Below, in pieces: positions 47,849-58,748 of a DNA stretch of 64,000 bases (position 1 is the stretch's first letter; each line of letters begins with the position of its first letter). Source of the stretch: Blasia pusilla (lineage: Eukaryota > Marchantiophyta > Marchantiopsida > Blasiales); the NCBI GenBank assembly GCA_050084515.1, contig CM114272.1:54684001-54748000 (forward strand), in the 5' to 3' direction. The notes beneath the pieces are model-generated. The model saw nothing but the letters and a program-made list of their open reading frames with translations. It did not search any database and was not told where the DNA came from. Made by a program: the position numbers and the translations under genes.

Positions 47849-47886
47849 AGTCTTCTCTTTCTTCTTCCTCTTCTTCTTCCTTCCAG
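47849..47886 (-). promoter_or_regulatory. GA-rich tract in the probable 5' UTR
   Basis: The minus strand reads GGAAGAAGAAGAGGAAGAAG-like sequence about 125-160 bases upstream of the acyltransferase ATG. Such GA/CT tracts are common near plant transcription starts. Confidence 0.4.
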
Positions 47887-49820
47887 CCAGTACGGAAATC
47901 CCCTGACGGTAGTAGCCGTACTCCAAAATCCCGTGCGTCTAGAAAAAAATAATTGTTACTGGAATGCCTCCCAAATCTCCGCCATTAAAACCATCAAACA
48001 GTGAATTACGTACGAGGAATATCGAGATTCACGAGATTTTTTCGGAGTTGACATCCACCGTTTGAGCGAGCCGACGACAGTCTAGTCTCGTAAATAGCAA
48101 CAGTCATAGACATTTAACACTGAAGCTCCGCGGAAATCTTAGATGGCGAAGTAGAATTGAAGGTCTAACCGCAGCCACAATCAAATAAACCACTTTTGAT
48201 TGCGAGCTGACGTGAGCTCAATCCCTCACTGTTAAAACGATCAAAACGGCTTGAGCTAGCTAGGAATGTTCCAGGATCAATAACTAATCCAAGACGAAAT
48301 TACGGGAGAAAAAAAATGGAATGCGCGTCTCCAAAGCATTACAAACTCATTCACTCAGACGTAAGATGTTGCCAACCTTAATAAATAAGCAATGCCCGCC
48401 CGCGCGACCAATTGACAGAGGAATCCCTTCTCCGATCTCCTGAGGTCCGCCTCACTTCATCGCAGTCGAATTCCCATTTTCCCCGAGATACTCCGGCACT
48501 TAAATTACCAAATCCTCCCTTCCCAGTCCCTAGCTCGCTACAAAATCCTGCAGCTAAAACAAATACGAGCCACTCATCATCACCCCATACCTTTCCCCCT
48601 TCTCCGGCGCAATCGGGAGTACAACGAACCCAAATTACGCCACAGACTTCCCAAACTTCATTTAGTTAGTAGACGACGCTGAGCACGGGTTAAGCAGGGC
48701 CGGGTCGTCCACCGCCCACAGCTCTCGCAGCGACGTCCAATTCCCGAACGCACGAAACGCAGGACACACCAGCGCAAGCTTATGAAGCAATCCAGCGCAG
48801 TGCGAGGGGTGACAGGACTCGGAGAAAAGAAGAAGGGGGGCCCGCATGTATCAGCGGCAGATACAGCTCTCCCGCGGCGCAGTTCGGCAGCGGATCGGAT
48901 TGTGTGGGTCGGCTCCGGTCGTGCGTCCCGGCGCCGGAACGGAACAGCTGTGCGCACGCGTGGCTCGCCGTGGAGCACAGCCGCGCCGTGAGGCCGAGGG
49001 CCGCTCCCGAAAAAATAGTAATTGTGTTTATAATAATCGCCGCGCCCAGCCGCGCTGGAGTTCGCGACTTGGGGAGACCGGAGGCTGCCATTGGTGCACG
49101 TGGACAGGCAGCGGGGGGATATTTGCAACTGGCGGCGCCTCTCCTGTCGACGTCACGCGGCTGGGAATCGCGAATTAGGAATCACGTTCGCGATTTTCCC
49201 CCGAAGGAGGCTAGAACTAGAACCAGAAAGAAAGAGCGAGCGAGCGAACCTGCCTCTTCGGCCCCTCCCTGACCTTGGCGTCTGTGGTATGGGAGTAGGT
49301 AGGAACCCAGCCAAGTAACTGTAGTTGGTTCGGGAATCCGCTCACCATGGAAGGAACTGTGGTTCCGCGTCTCCATCATCAATTCTCCCACACTTTTTTT
49401 CCTTTTTCGCTTACAGATTTGTAAAGTCACCCTCATGCAAAATCTTTCCACGTTCCCTAACTATTAATATTAGTATAATCATTTTGTTTCAAGGGTTTTA
49501 AGATGACGGGTTTGAGGAAAAAAAAATTTAAGTATCATTATGCACGTGTGATACTTAATTACCTTAGCACGAGCATCTGCTAGCTAATTTTGCTATCATG
49601 CATTGAGATGAATATATTAATTGGAGGATGCAATGGTCTTCGTTACTCTTCCATGTGACACATGGCACTACTTTCCCAAAAAATATCTTTGGGGACGACC
49701 AAAAAAGTCACATATTGATGTGACTTTTTAATAAATAGGGATTTGTGCATGGCCCAATCCTTTACATGTCTTTACTATTAATAGTAATGTGCATTGAAAC
49801 TAGTCCTCTAATAATTTGAA
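47887..49820. other. Promoter-side intergenic, GC-rich island at 48,400-49,300
   Basis: The stretch 48,650-49,300 is markedly GC-rich with long overlapping frames on both strands (for example 48,658-49,128 minus), none with recognisable domains. GC richness alone keeps such frames open. It is probably the promoter / first-transcript region of the acyltransferase gene, or of a divergent transcript. From 49,400 the sequence turns AT-rich. Confidence 0.4.
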
Positions 49821-50007
49821 CTAGTGTGATGCTTGTACTATGCATAGATGAGAAGAAAAACATTCTAGGTATCCATTAAATCTTTGGTCCTATTAATTTA
49901 GTTTTCTCTTAAATCTGACAAGTGTTAACAACGCATAAAGGTCGAAAGTACAAGTGTCAACAAGGGAAGAGGGTTTCTCTAATCCCACCCTCTTTTAATT
50001 ACATAGA
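49821..50007 (-). mobile_element. Short non-autonomous Helitron (187 bp)
   Basis: On the minus strand it begins A|TCTATGTAATTAAAAGAGGG and ends TGCATAGTACAAGCATCACACTAG|T. Both ends match the element at 2,747-2,920 (shared TGCATAG...GCAT...CTAG end and TTAAAAGAGG start), so they are two members of one family. Non-coding. Confidence 0.55.
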
Positions 50008-51615
50008 TGTTGAATTTCACATGTAGAAATTTTTCTTTTTTCTTTTTTAAGAATATTTGATTATAAATTTTTGAATGCAATAAATTTCCATGCATCTTAT
50101 CTATATTGTTTTTGGAGAAGCGTTGGGGCTACTATGAAATGAAAATACTTTCTAAATGAAATGAAATTTTTTTTAAGAGGAAAGATGGGACATCATTTTT
50201 TTAATGGAAAGGAAATGCGTAGAGTTTGAAAGTTACTTGTGGTTATGTACAAATTAAACACCTCATAGTTTCCTTTATATCACAATTGAAAGACTATTCT
50301 AAAAGATGTCAAAGCTCATCATGGAAATATTAAATTTCCCTTTCCAGTTGGAAAAATCTTCCTGTAATTTTGAAATCTAAAAAACATCTTTATATTATGA
50401 ACAGAGAAATGTCTACCATGCTAAACATAACATTTGTATCATAATCAAAGGATTGATTATGATACATTACATAAGCATCTTAGTATTGTATTAATAAAAT
50501 GTCACTCCATAGCATAGGCATTCTTGTTGATACATCAATGAACTAATAGTTGGACTTTTTCATTCTATCGGTTAGAATGTTTGTGCAATGCATTAAGACA
50601 TATCAACATGGTAGGCATATTTATAATTCCAGAATAATATAGATATTTTCTAAAAATAATCTATCATTTTATAAAAATATCCAATTCTAGAAAAGGCAAG
50701 AGAGGCCTCATCATTCCATTATGATCATTCAATTCTATAAGATATTCTTTCCATACACATAGCTTCCATTCTTTCAATTTTCGAAATAGATAGTTCACTA
50801 GGTATTCCACATTGAACTTTGTGATTGACTTTATTTCTTTTCCACGAGTATTAATATTATACCTCATGCTTTTGCTTGGAAAAGAGCTTCACTTCTTGTA
50901 GAAAATATTTTCTTTATATAACAAATATGGGGCTAATGATGTGGGGTAAATGAAATAAGGGCAATGCAAAGGAATGAAAGGCACTTTTTATCTCAAGTTA
51001 TATGGAATATCCAAAAAAAAAAACCTTCTCTTAAAAACCAATGATTAATAAACCTACCTATCTTCTGTATTCAAATAGAGAAGATAGGTTTGTTTATTAA
51101 TGAGGAAGATGTGGTGGATGCGGGATTAGATAAGAGTATCTTAAAAAAAACTAGAGAGTTGAATTAATAAAGATTCATTAAGGATGTAAGAAGTATAAAA
51201 AAATAAAGCCATTGGGAGAAAAGTTGAAGACTGTTTAGGTTATGAATGAACCAAAAAATATGTTGCGTGAGTTTTGAAATATTGTGATAATTGATGAAGA
51301 AGTCAATGGATATTGAGATAGAAAAGTGAGGAATAATTTGGAGGTCGAATACAATATCAAAGAAGTCTTAGCTAATTAAATTAGAAGTTGGATTTCTACA
51401 AAGGAAAAAGGACTAAATGTAGCAAATGCATTATTATATGGTAGCATGAAGAAATGTAATCAAATATAACATTGGTGGTATGTTATAAGAGTAAGGATGA
51501 TGTTTCTTCATGCATGATCGTTTCAAAATTGAACCTAAATATATAAAGACAAAGCAAGTATTTGTAGTAATAGAAGTATGGGTTGCTTGAAGTTGATGGA
51601 AAGATCTCAACATAT
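50008..51615. other. AT-rich gene-free stretch
   Basis: No gene. A minus-strand frame at 50,664-50,867 has no recognisable domain. It contains the hairpin described at 51,045-51,100. Confidence 0.45.
51045..51100. repeat. 22-bp inverted repeat (hairpin)
   Basis: Arms 51,045-51,066 and 51,079-51,100 pair at 20 of 22 positions around a 12-base loop. In AT-rich non-coding DNA this is probably a MITE relic or chance palindrome. Confidence 0.6.
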
Positions 51616-51751
51616 TGTCGTGCGCATACATATCGCTACACAACATACATCGCTGGTCACATCTACACCACACAACACCAATCTTCCTCACACATGGGTC
51701 GATCCACACATGTACAAAAATCAACTCATACATATACATGGAGATCACACA
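51616..51751 (-). repeat. Gypsy LTR, distal copy (136 bp)
   Basis: TGTCGTGCGC ... GATCACACA, near-identical to 52,236-52,371 and 63,012-63,147. Confidence 0.75.
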
Positions 51752-52235
51752 ACAAAAATAAATAGTAGTAAAAACGCCACACCCGGCCTAAAACTCCACT
51801 CCTTTATCTACATCGACATATCGAGCCCCGTCCACCCTGTGCTATCAAGGAATCTGGACGCTAGCACCCTAGTCCTATCTTACACACATACAAGGGAGGT
51901 GCTCGAACGGCCCAACATGAGAAAGATGGTTTAGGAAAGCCATCTTCCTCTCTTATATAGGGTTAGGAAGAGCCAAAAGGCTCTTCCCCTAAAAATAGCC
52001 CTCTCCTTGGTAACCTGCACGCACAGGTTACCAGGGGTGGGTGACCACGTCAACAAGTCAACCGGCTGTGAAAGACCTCAACATGAAAGTTGTCAGAAAT
52101 GACGTTCTTGACACAATGGACCTATCCTCAACCTCATCTGATACCGTGGGACAAAGTTACACTCAAGATAGTCTGCTGGATCCTACGCCCTATCCACAAT
52201 TGATCTCGGCCTACCGGTTACTCAGATGTGACATT
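51752..52235 (-). repeat. Leader block between LTRs of element 3
   Basis: Matches the 5' leader block at 60,111-60,540 (AGTAGTAAAAACGxCACACCC ... AGTTACACTCAAGATAGTC). No gene. Confidence 0.7.
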
Positions 52236-52371
52236 TGTCGTGCGCATACATATCGCTACACAACATACATCGCTGGTCACATCTACACCACACAACATCG
52301 ATCTTCCCCACATATGGGTCGATCCACACATGTACAAAAATCAACTCATACATATACATGGAGATCACACA
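52236..52371 (-). repeat. Gypsy 3' LTR of element 3 (136 bp)
   Basis: Adjacent to the PPT; TG...CA in element orientation (TGTGTGATC ... GCGCACGACA). Confidence 0.8.
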
Positions 52372-52373
52372 AC

Positions 52374-52384
52374 CGCCCCCCTAA
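52374..52384 (-). promoter_or_regulatory. Polypurine tract of gypsy element 3
   Basis: GTTAGGGGGGCGG on the minus strand, just before the 3' LTR. Confidence 0.7.
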
Positions 52385-52581
52385 CTGGCAGTTGGATCCC
52401 CCCAACTCTAGGTAGAAAATATCATATCTCTCTGACATGACCTACTACCCTATACACATCTCGGACACATCCATCGTCCCGTGGGAACCACATCAAGAGG
52501 GGGGGTCAGACATGACATATGCCACCCTCGAGAACAACCATCACATACCAACATGGTGGCTACACCCCTTGCAGATCCGCA

Positions 52582-52890
52582 CTACATACACCTCAAGCCT
52601 GCAGGTACCACTGCCAAGCTCGGATCCACCGTCCCATCTACGTTCGGAAGATGACATGACACATAATTGCGCACATGATCCTTCCAAACCATACCATCCC
52701 GTCCCTCCAATATGAGGACTCCGGTCGGTAATACCTCGCGCACACGTAGGATCATGCGCCCTACAGCGACATCTAGCGTCGTGGGTGCCGCCTGCTGTAA
52801 ATACACGTAATCTCTAGGATGAAACCTCCTAATCCCTAGACGATAACCTCCTCCACGAATGGTCGCGTACCTCAATATATCCCCTCCCAC
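52582..52890 (-). pseudogene. Integrase C-terminal tail, element 3
   Basis: Contains LRYATIRGGGYRLGIRRFHP, DYVYLQQ, and the tail VREVLPTGVLILEGRDGMVW. The zinc site and DDE core are missing: sequence jumps at about 52,895 straight to RNase H downstream sequence. The plus-strand fragment at 60.6-61.5 kb contains the core that is missing here. Confidence 0.8.
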
Positions 52891-52899
52891 CTGAACCTC

Positions 52900-53606
52900 T
52901 TGGCTCTCTGTAGGATCCGATCCCGCTCCCTAGCACTCACTGTACTCGCAATGACGCCAGTGCGCAAGAACTCCACAACCTCCACGTCGTCATGGATATC
53001 ACGACCACCTGTCGCCTCCTCACTAACCTCCGGATCCAAAGACTCATCATCCAACCCCACCACTAGAGTCATCACCTGTGGCTGACCTGCCATAGTCAAC
53101 CAACAAAGATAGGCAAATGCATGCCAACCGGGCACCATCTCCTCATCACTCTCTCCGTGCCATCGAGCTCCTGTGTCGTCTCTCTGACTCGGACATGGGT
53201 TACGACTCAACCCATCCGCATCCTGGTTCAGCCGACCTCGCCTATGAACCACCTCAAACTCATACTCCTGTAGTAATAGAGCCCACCTGGCAAGCTTTCC
53301 CGTAAGCTTTTCGGACTCCATCAACCACCTCAACGGCTGATGATCAATGATAAGTGTGAAAGGGTTGCCGAATAAATAGCACCTGAAATGTGCCACGGCC
53401 CACACTGCAGCCAAGCACTCTCCCTCGTAGGAGCTGTACTTCGCCTCTGCAATGTTGTTTGATCGGCTTGCATAAGCCACAACGAACTCCCTCTCCTTGT
53501 CATCCTTCTGAGTAAGCACTGCTCCTAGACCCAACATGCTCCAATCCGTATGTAACTGGAATGGGCGACCCCTAACCGGTCTCTGTAAAATGGGTGAGGA
53601 TGTCAA
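52900..53606 (-). pseudogene. Gypsy RNase H and connection, element 3
   Basis: A single frame carries ILQRPVRGRPFQLHTDWSML, GAVLTQKDDKEREFVVAYAS, SSYEGECLAAVWAVAHFRCY, FTLIIDHQPLRWLMES and ALLLQEYEFEVVHRRG, then the spacer toward integrase. Open over 244 codons; metal-binding D and E positions are present. Confidence 0.88.
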
Positions 53607-54659
53607 CCTGTCCTTGAGCTCCTAAAATGCTCGCTCCTCATCATCTCCCCACAACCAAACCTGATCAAGTCTCGTCAACAAGGTCAAAGACTTTGCAAAG
53701 TACTAAAACCCTTGACATACCGTCGATAGAAGTTCGCCAGTCCAAGAAATGCTCGTGCTTGACTCACATCTGTAGGGCGTGGAATCTGCGCAATAGCCTC
53801 TACCTTTGTGTGCTGAACGCCTAACCCACTCGGGTATATGGTGTGTCCCAAATACTCAATATGCTCGTGAAAGAATCTGCACTTGCCTGGATGTAACCCG
53901 GTGCATGTAATCGCATCTGCCTTGAAACACCTCCTCCAAGTGTTGCTCATGCTACTCAACCGTGGAACTGAAGATAAGAATATCATCTATGTAACATCGT
54001 ACAAAATCCAAGCCAGCCAGAATCCTATCCATCACTCTCTGAAACTCTGCAGGCGCGTTCTTTAACCCAAATGGTAAGAACCGCCACTGGTACAAGCAAT
54101 CTCTCCTTAACCGATCTATCCCCTAGAATGTTTTCTTCTCCCTCTCCTCCAACCTGATAGGAAGCTGATGATGGCCAGCACGGAGATCTAAAGTACTGAA
54201 GATCTTTGCATGCCCTACCGCATCAAAGATCTTCTCAGGAGTAGGCATGGCATACCAATCTGACCTCGTCTGTCGGTTGATAGGACGGTAATCTCCACAC
54301 CTCCGCCTATCCGTCCAATTGCCATACATATCCTTCTTCGCCGGCATGACTGTGGCAGATGCATACTCTCCATGTGATAACTCCACAAGTCCTGCCTCCA
54401 ACAAGTCCTGACTCGTGCTCTGAATCAAGGCTCGCTCCATATCAGAATACCTATAGGGTCGACGAAAGATCGGCGTATCACTAGCCGACTCAATCCGTAT
54501 CCTGGGACCCTTCAGCGTACCCAAGTCTCTCATACTGAAGGCAAAAAAATTGACATGCCCTCTCAAAAACCTATGAACTCGCCGTCGCTCTCCTCCTATC
54601 AACTTGAGACCTATCATAGGCTCCCAAGTCTCCATCGTGACCTCACTCGGAGAGGACAC
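53607..54659 (-). pseudogene. Gypsy reverse transcriptase, element 3
   Basis: 54,123-54,659 holds the N-terminal RT (MPAKKDMYGNWTDRRRCGDY, RPINRQTRSDWYAMPTPEKI, FSTLDLRAGHHQLPI). The active site RCYIDDILIFS is near 53,975-54,005. 53,684-53,986 has GKCRFFHEHIEYLGHTIYPS and RAFLGLANFYRRYVKGF. Stops and a frameshift lie around 53,700 and 53,950-54,120. Confidence 0.88.
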
Positions 54660-54999
54660 AACCTCCGGCTTTGGTTGCTATGTAGCAACCCTAGCCACCT
54701 CCGCAACAACCACTCCACTCTGACCTCCTACACCATGCTCCACATCCAAAAAATGAACATGTGCTACTCTAGCCGCCTTCACACTCTCTGCTCGAACGAC
54801 TTCCCAGGAAGTCCATGGGTGCCTATCTCTCCTCGTCTCGCTTGACCAATGCCAATGCCTCCATGACCACTCAGAGGCAATGGTCCAACTCGTGGACGTG
54901 ACAGCATGGATGACACTCGCATCCGTCTCTGCTCAGCCATACTTAGGCTGACTATCCATGTGAGACAGTTGAGGTCCATCGCCTATCCCAACACCTGTC
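54660..54999 (-). other. Linker between methyltransferase and RT
   Basis: A decayed coding linker (MAEQRRMRVSSMLSRPRVGP etc.) that is also recognisable at 8,115-8,460 and 33,290-33,690. No known domain. Confidence 0.5.
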
Positions 55000-55889
55000 T
55001 CCGAGATGCCTCAATCATCCCTAGCACCGCCGTAGTACCGGTAGCAAACCCCATGGCACGCTCGCGCTCATCTGCTGTAGGCTCCTCCAATGCTCCAGTC
55101 ACCTCATCCCAAATCATGCCTGGCCCTCCCTGACGAAAGGCATGGGATGCTGGGAAGCTCACCAACGTAGGTAAGGTTGCCCTCAACTCCCCCACCCTAT
55201 TGGCCATGGCCAACGGTGGTCTATCATCCCATGTCCCCACCTGAGATCGACGCCCTGAGCCCAAAATAGCATCCACTGTGAGATGTGGTGCTCTCCGGAC
55301 TCCATCGTATGCTCGACTCAATACCTTTGATGGTATCAGGTTCGTCCACCACAGTCGTGGACGATGGGCACGTGATCCAACTCTCGCCGCATCTAATAAC
55401 ACAGCAGGTCCCAACCAGGACCTCACCTAATACACACTCGTCATCACACGTGCACGAGTGTCTCCCAACAACGGCACGTTCTCCAAGATGTACGTTGGAG
55501 AACATGTCTGACTCTCCTGCAAGTGTCGTACTACTCGCAGCATCTCCCAAAACATCCATGACCTCGGATCCTACAATCCAAATCCTCGGCCAGCTGATGA
55601 ATGACCCTGACATGGCCATCCAGCAATCACCAAATGAATGGTGCCAACTCTATCCAGATCCTACGCCCCCACCAAAGAGATGTCGGCGGGTAGTGTATGC
55701 TGATATCCCCGTACTGCAGATACCGACAACAACTCAAGATACCTCTGGACCAATCTCGCCACGTGACGTAATGATACTCGCCGCGCGGTCTCATCTCTCT
55801 CCACATAAAGGTATTGATGCACCCGTATGCCCGCCTGCAATATTGCAGCCAATCCGGTGCTAATCCCTCCAAAGAGATCTAACACCCTA
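55000..55889 (-). pseudogene. C5 DNA methyltransferase domain of gypsy element 3
   Basis: The most complete of the three copies. Motif I is DLFGGISTGLAAILQAG (about 55,830-55,889, AdoMet-binding loop). QYLYVERDE follows (motif II). Catalytic motif IV is HLVIAGWPCQGHSSAGRG with Cys kept (about 55,604-55,624). Motif VI is TYILENVPLLGDTR (55,464-55,503). Motif VIII is RVGSRAHRPRLWWTNL (about 55,340-55,390). A target-recognition stretch contains PTLVSFPASHAFRQGGPGM, and motif X is ADERERAMGFATGTTA (about 55,023-55,080). The order I to X is canonical; motif VIII (R-x-H-R-x-R-x-W-x-N-L) is closest to the DNMT3/DRM type, while DRM's rearranged order is excluded. It sits in pol between protease and RT. 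Three stops interrupt it (55,661-55,663, one near 55,583, 55,427-55,429); two are CAG in the sister copies. Confidence 0.9.
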
Positions 55890-56037
55890 ACACCCTCCTC
55901 TGGGCACTACCACACAACGGGTGTGGTATCCAGTGGGGTCAACGTCTCCACGCCAAGAGCCGATCGCCACGTGACTCTCGCTGCTCCGGGATAAAAGCAT
56001 GACTCCACGCCTGCCTCACGAGGTGGTCAGCACTCCT

Positions 56038-56819
56038 CTATAGCTCTCGAGTCGTAGCCCACAATGGTGAAGAGGTCTCGCCAACATGGGAAGAGACACC
56101 CGCCATGGCCTGTCTCTTCGTGGGACTATCCGCTACTGGGACATCCTCCGCATGTGCGTTCCCCTCCAACAACTCTCCTTGCCAGCTAACACTACCTGTG
56201 AAAGCCGCCAACGTGGTCACAGACTCGCCTCGTGATCGACCACCGCGTCCCGCAAACTGCACGGGTAACTGACTCATCCGGGCGTCAGCTGACCGCCATC
56301 CTGGCCGATAAGCAACGGTCTCCTCCCAAAAGTCAAGGATGAATCCTAGGGGATATAACACTGTACTCCCCACCAACACGTCGTACGACTCAACTGGTGT
56401 CGTAATCGCACGTGTGGGCACCATAGCACTATCCGTCTCATGCTCTGGTTGGACTCGACAACTATCTCCTATCGAGTCATATACTGCATGGGTGACACGC
56501 CCCCAATCGAGGTCTGTATCTGGAAGGGACAAGGCTCAATGTTGGCCTTCCGTAACCCCAATGCTAAACACGCCGCCTTCCCTAACATCAAGGGTTGCGC
56601 TCCTGAATCAAGTAGGAAGCGCTGCGGGTGGTATACTGTCCCCGTCGGACTAACCAAGCAAAATACTCCTGCTCGGTTATCCAGTAACACTACTCCAGGT
56701 GTCACCACTGCTCGCTCTATGGCCGGTTGAGCTGGCATATCTACCAACTTCGCCGCCGCCGCATGCCATGACTTGGTGGGGAACGTCTCGAGCACCGGCT
56801 CTGAGGGCAATTCCACCAC
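56038..56819 (-). pseudogene. Gypsy aspartic protease, element 3 (DSG intact)
   Basis: The core at 56,560-56,640 has FLLDSGAQPLMLGKAACLAL, with the catalytic D-S-G preserved, unlike elements 1 and 2. PCPFQIQTSIGGVSPMQYMT follows. A long conserved tail (56,038-56,532) contains VLVGSTVLYPLGFILDFWEE and leads toward the methyltransferase. One frame change separates the two parts. Confidence 0.85.
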
Positions 56820-57016
56820 CTCCTCAACTACCTATGAACAAGAAGCAGTCATCTCTCCACGCTCACACAACGTGGCGGCCAACCGGAACACCTCAGCTGG
56901 TCCAACTCCCAATGTCGCCAACTCTATGGCGGAAAATAGTGGAGTCTGACTCACTCTGGTGGCCACCTCCAACACTATGGTCGACACTGACTCCACTCGA
57001 GCCAGCATAGGAGTTG

Positions 57017-57740
57017 TCACTCCAACTCCTCGTGAGGTCGACGTAGGTACCTAAGCTGTAGGCACCGCTGGTCGTCGAGGCACCATCGATGGTGTGTGTA
57101 GTGCCTCCGACAATGTGAATGACTGTGGAACCCTGGCCTGCTGCCCATCGGTCCCCTCTCGTGGGTCAATCTCAACTCCACCTCTCGATGGCTCGGTGCC
57201 TCTCGCAGCACCCCAAGTCACCACTGCAGCTGCCTCAACCTGGGCTGCACTACACATAAATCCCATACTGGTGAGATCCTCACCCGGGTCAGGGTAAGAG
57301 ATAGAAGCTGGAGTCACACTAGCTGCTCGCAGCTCCGTGCCTTCCCTAAGCTGCATCATCGTCATGGCAGCAATCCTCTGCTCCAACTGATGGATGCGTG
57401 AGAGAAGTGCCGGATCTGGTGTTCCTGCTCCATCTCCTTTGGCTGGTGGTGGTCCTCTACCACCACATCCAGGAAGAACTCCCCGACCTCCTCCAAGACG
57501 ATCAGCCCCAGGCCCTCGGCCTACCTCTGGACGTGCCCCTCGGAGAAGGTCAAAACATCTATCCCTAGTGTGACCATATCTGTGGCAATAGTCACAGTGG
57601 TGCTGTGGTGGGGCCATCCTCTGTGGCTCCGAAGCAATCGGAGGCGTTGGTGGTCCTCTCCCATGTTGTGGGCAGTCTCTCTGCCTATGGGCCCCTCCAC
57701 ACGTCCAAGAAGACCACATCGGTCCTTGCAGGGCAACATA
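57017..57740 (-). pseudogene. Gypsy gag nucleocapsid region with zinc knuckles
   Basis: The 222-residue frame 57,051-57,719 contains a full CCHC knuckle, CDYCHRYGHTRDRC. Before it stands a second knuckle-like site, CGGAHRQRDC, whose first Cys is missing. A Gly/Pro-rich basic region follows. It binds element RNA for packaging. Confidence 0.85.
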
Positions 57741-57989
57741 TGTAGGTACGGGTTATTGCCTCATAGGCTCACAGTACCCGCCCTGCTCTCTGGGCACACT
57801 GGCCCACTCCCGTGGTACTGGCGCTCGTTGTGGCACTTGTGGGGTCACCGTTGCTCGTGGACCCGTCGACTCTCGAGAAAATCCAGTGGTCACTACCTGC
57901 TCCTCACTCATGTTGAGCTCAATACGCTTAGACAACTCAAATACCACCTTCAATGTGGGCTTCGCTGTGTGAATCAGCACCGCATCTCG

Positions 57990-58748
57990 GACTCTCCTCC
58001 ATAGTTCTCGGTCCAGAACCCAGTACCAATCTTTGGGGATGCGCCTCGATCACTCCAAACGTAGCAATGATCGGCCTCCTCATGCGCGTGAATGCCTCTC
58101 TCAGACTCTCACCCGATCGTCGCTGAAAATCAGAGACTCTTGACTTGTCGGTGCGCAGACGCCTCAGTAGCTCTTCCCCAACTGTCGGAAGAACTCCACT
58201 GTGGGGCTGAAGCTAGGTGGCCCTCTACCACCAGAGGTCTTTGCCACATCACCTATCTCACTGCCCTCCTCTCCATCTAGTCTCCGGGCTGATGGTGTGG
58301 GTCTCTCTCCTCTCACAATCCCATCATATGCCTCGCGACCACTAGTGGACACATACCGCGGAGCCCAATACATCCTCCAGGCATCGATCTCTACTGAATA
58401 TAGTGATTGAAACTCCATGTAGTCATCCATCGGAGGACCCTCCAAGTGCTGGAACAACCCCTTCCATGCCATGAAAGGGTTGAACCGTGTCGGGGTTCGT
58501 ATCTCCTGGAAGTCGCACCACGTGTCGAACTCTTGGATAAAATCATCTAAGTCGATGGTGCCCACTGCACCCGAGAAACGACACATGCTCCGATGGCCCA
58601 TGTCGTCCATCTCCTGCCAAGTACTACTATCTCTGTCTGCGATCTCGTCACCAGACCCAGTGTCTAGTGATGACGATCCAGCCACGGATGGATGTCGAGG
58701 TAACTTCTCACTGGTTACCCCTCGGTATCTCACTCCACTCCGTGTCAC
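57990..58748 (-). pseudogene. Gypsy gag capsid, element 3
   Basis: 194-residue open frame 58,164-58,748 with FSGAVGTIDLDDFIQEFDTW and RFNPFMAWKGLFQHLEGPP. After a stop it continues as SLREAFTRMRRP, the retrotransposon Gag (capsid) pattern. Forms the virus-like particle shell. Confidence 0.8.

Noticed and set aside
48658-49128. 157-codon minus-strand frame in the GC-rich island upstream of the acyltransferase gene
   Set aside because: GC-rich DNA keeps frames open on both strands here; no domain, no splice context, and overlapping frames are equally long.
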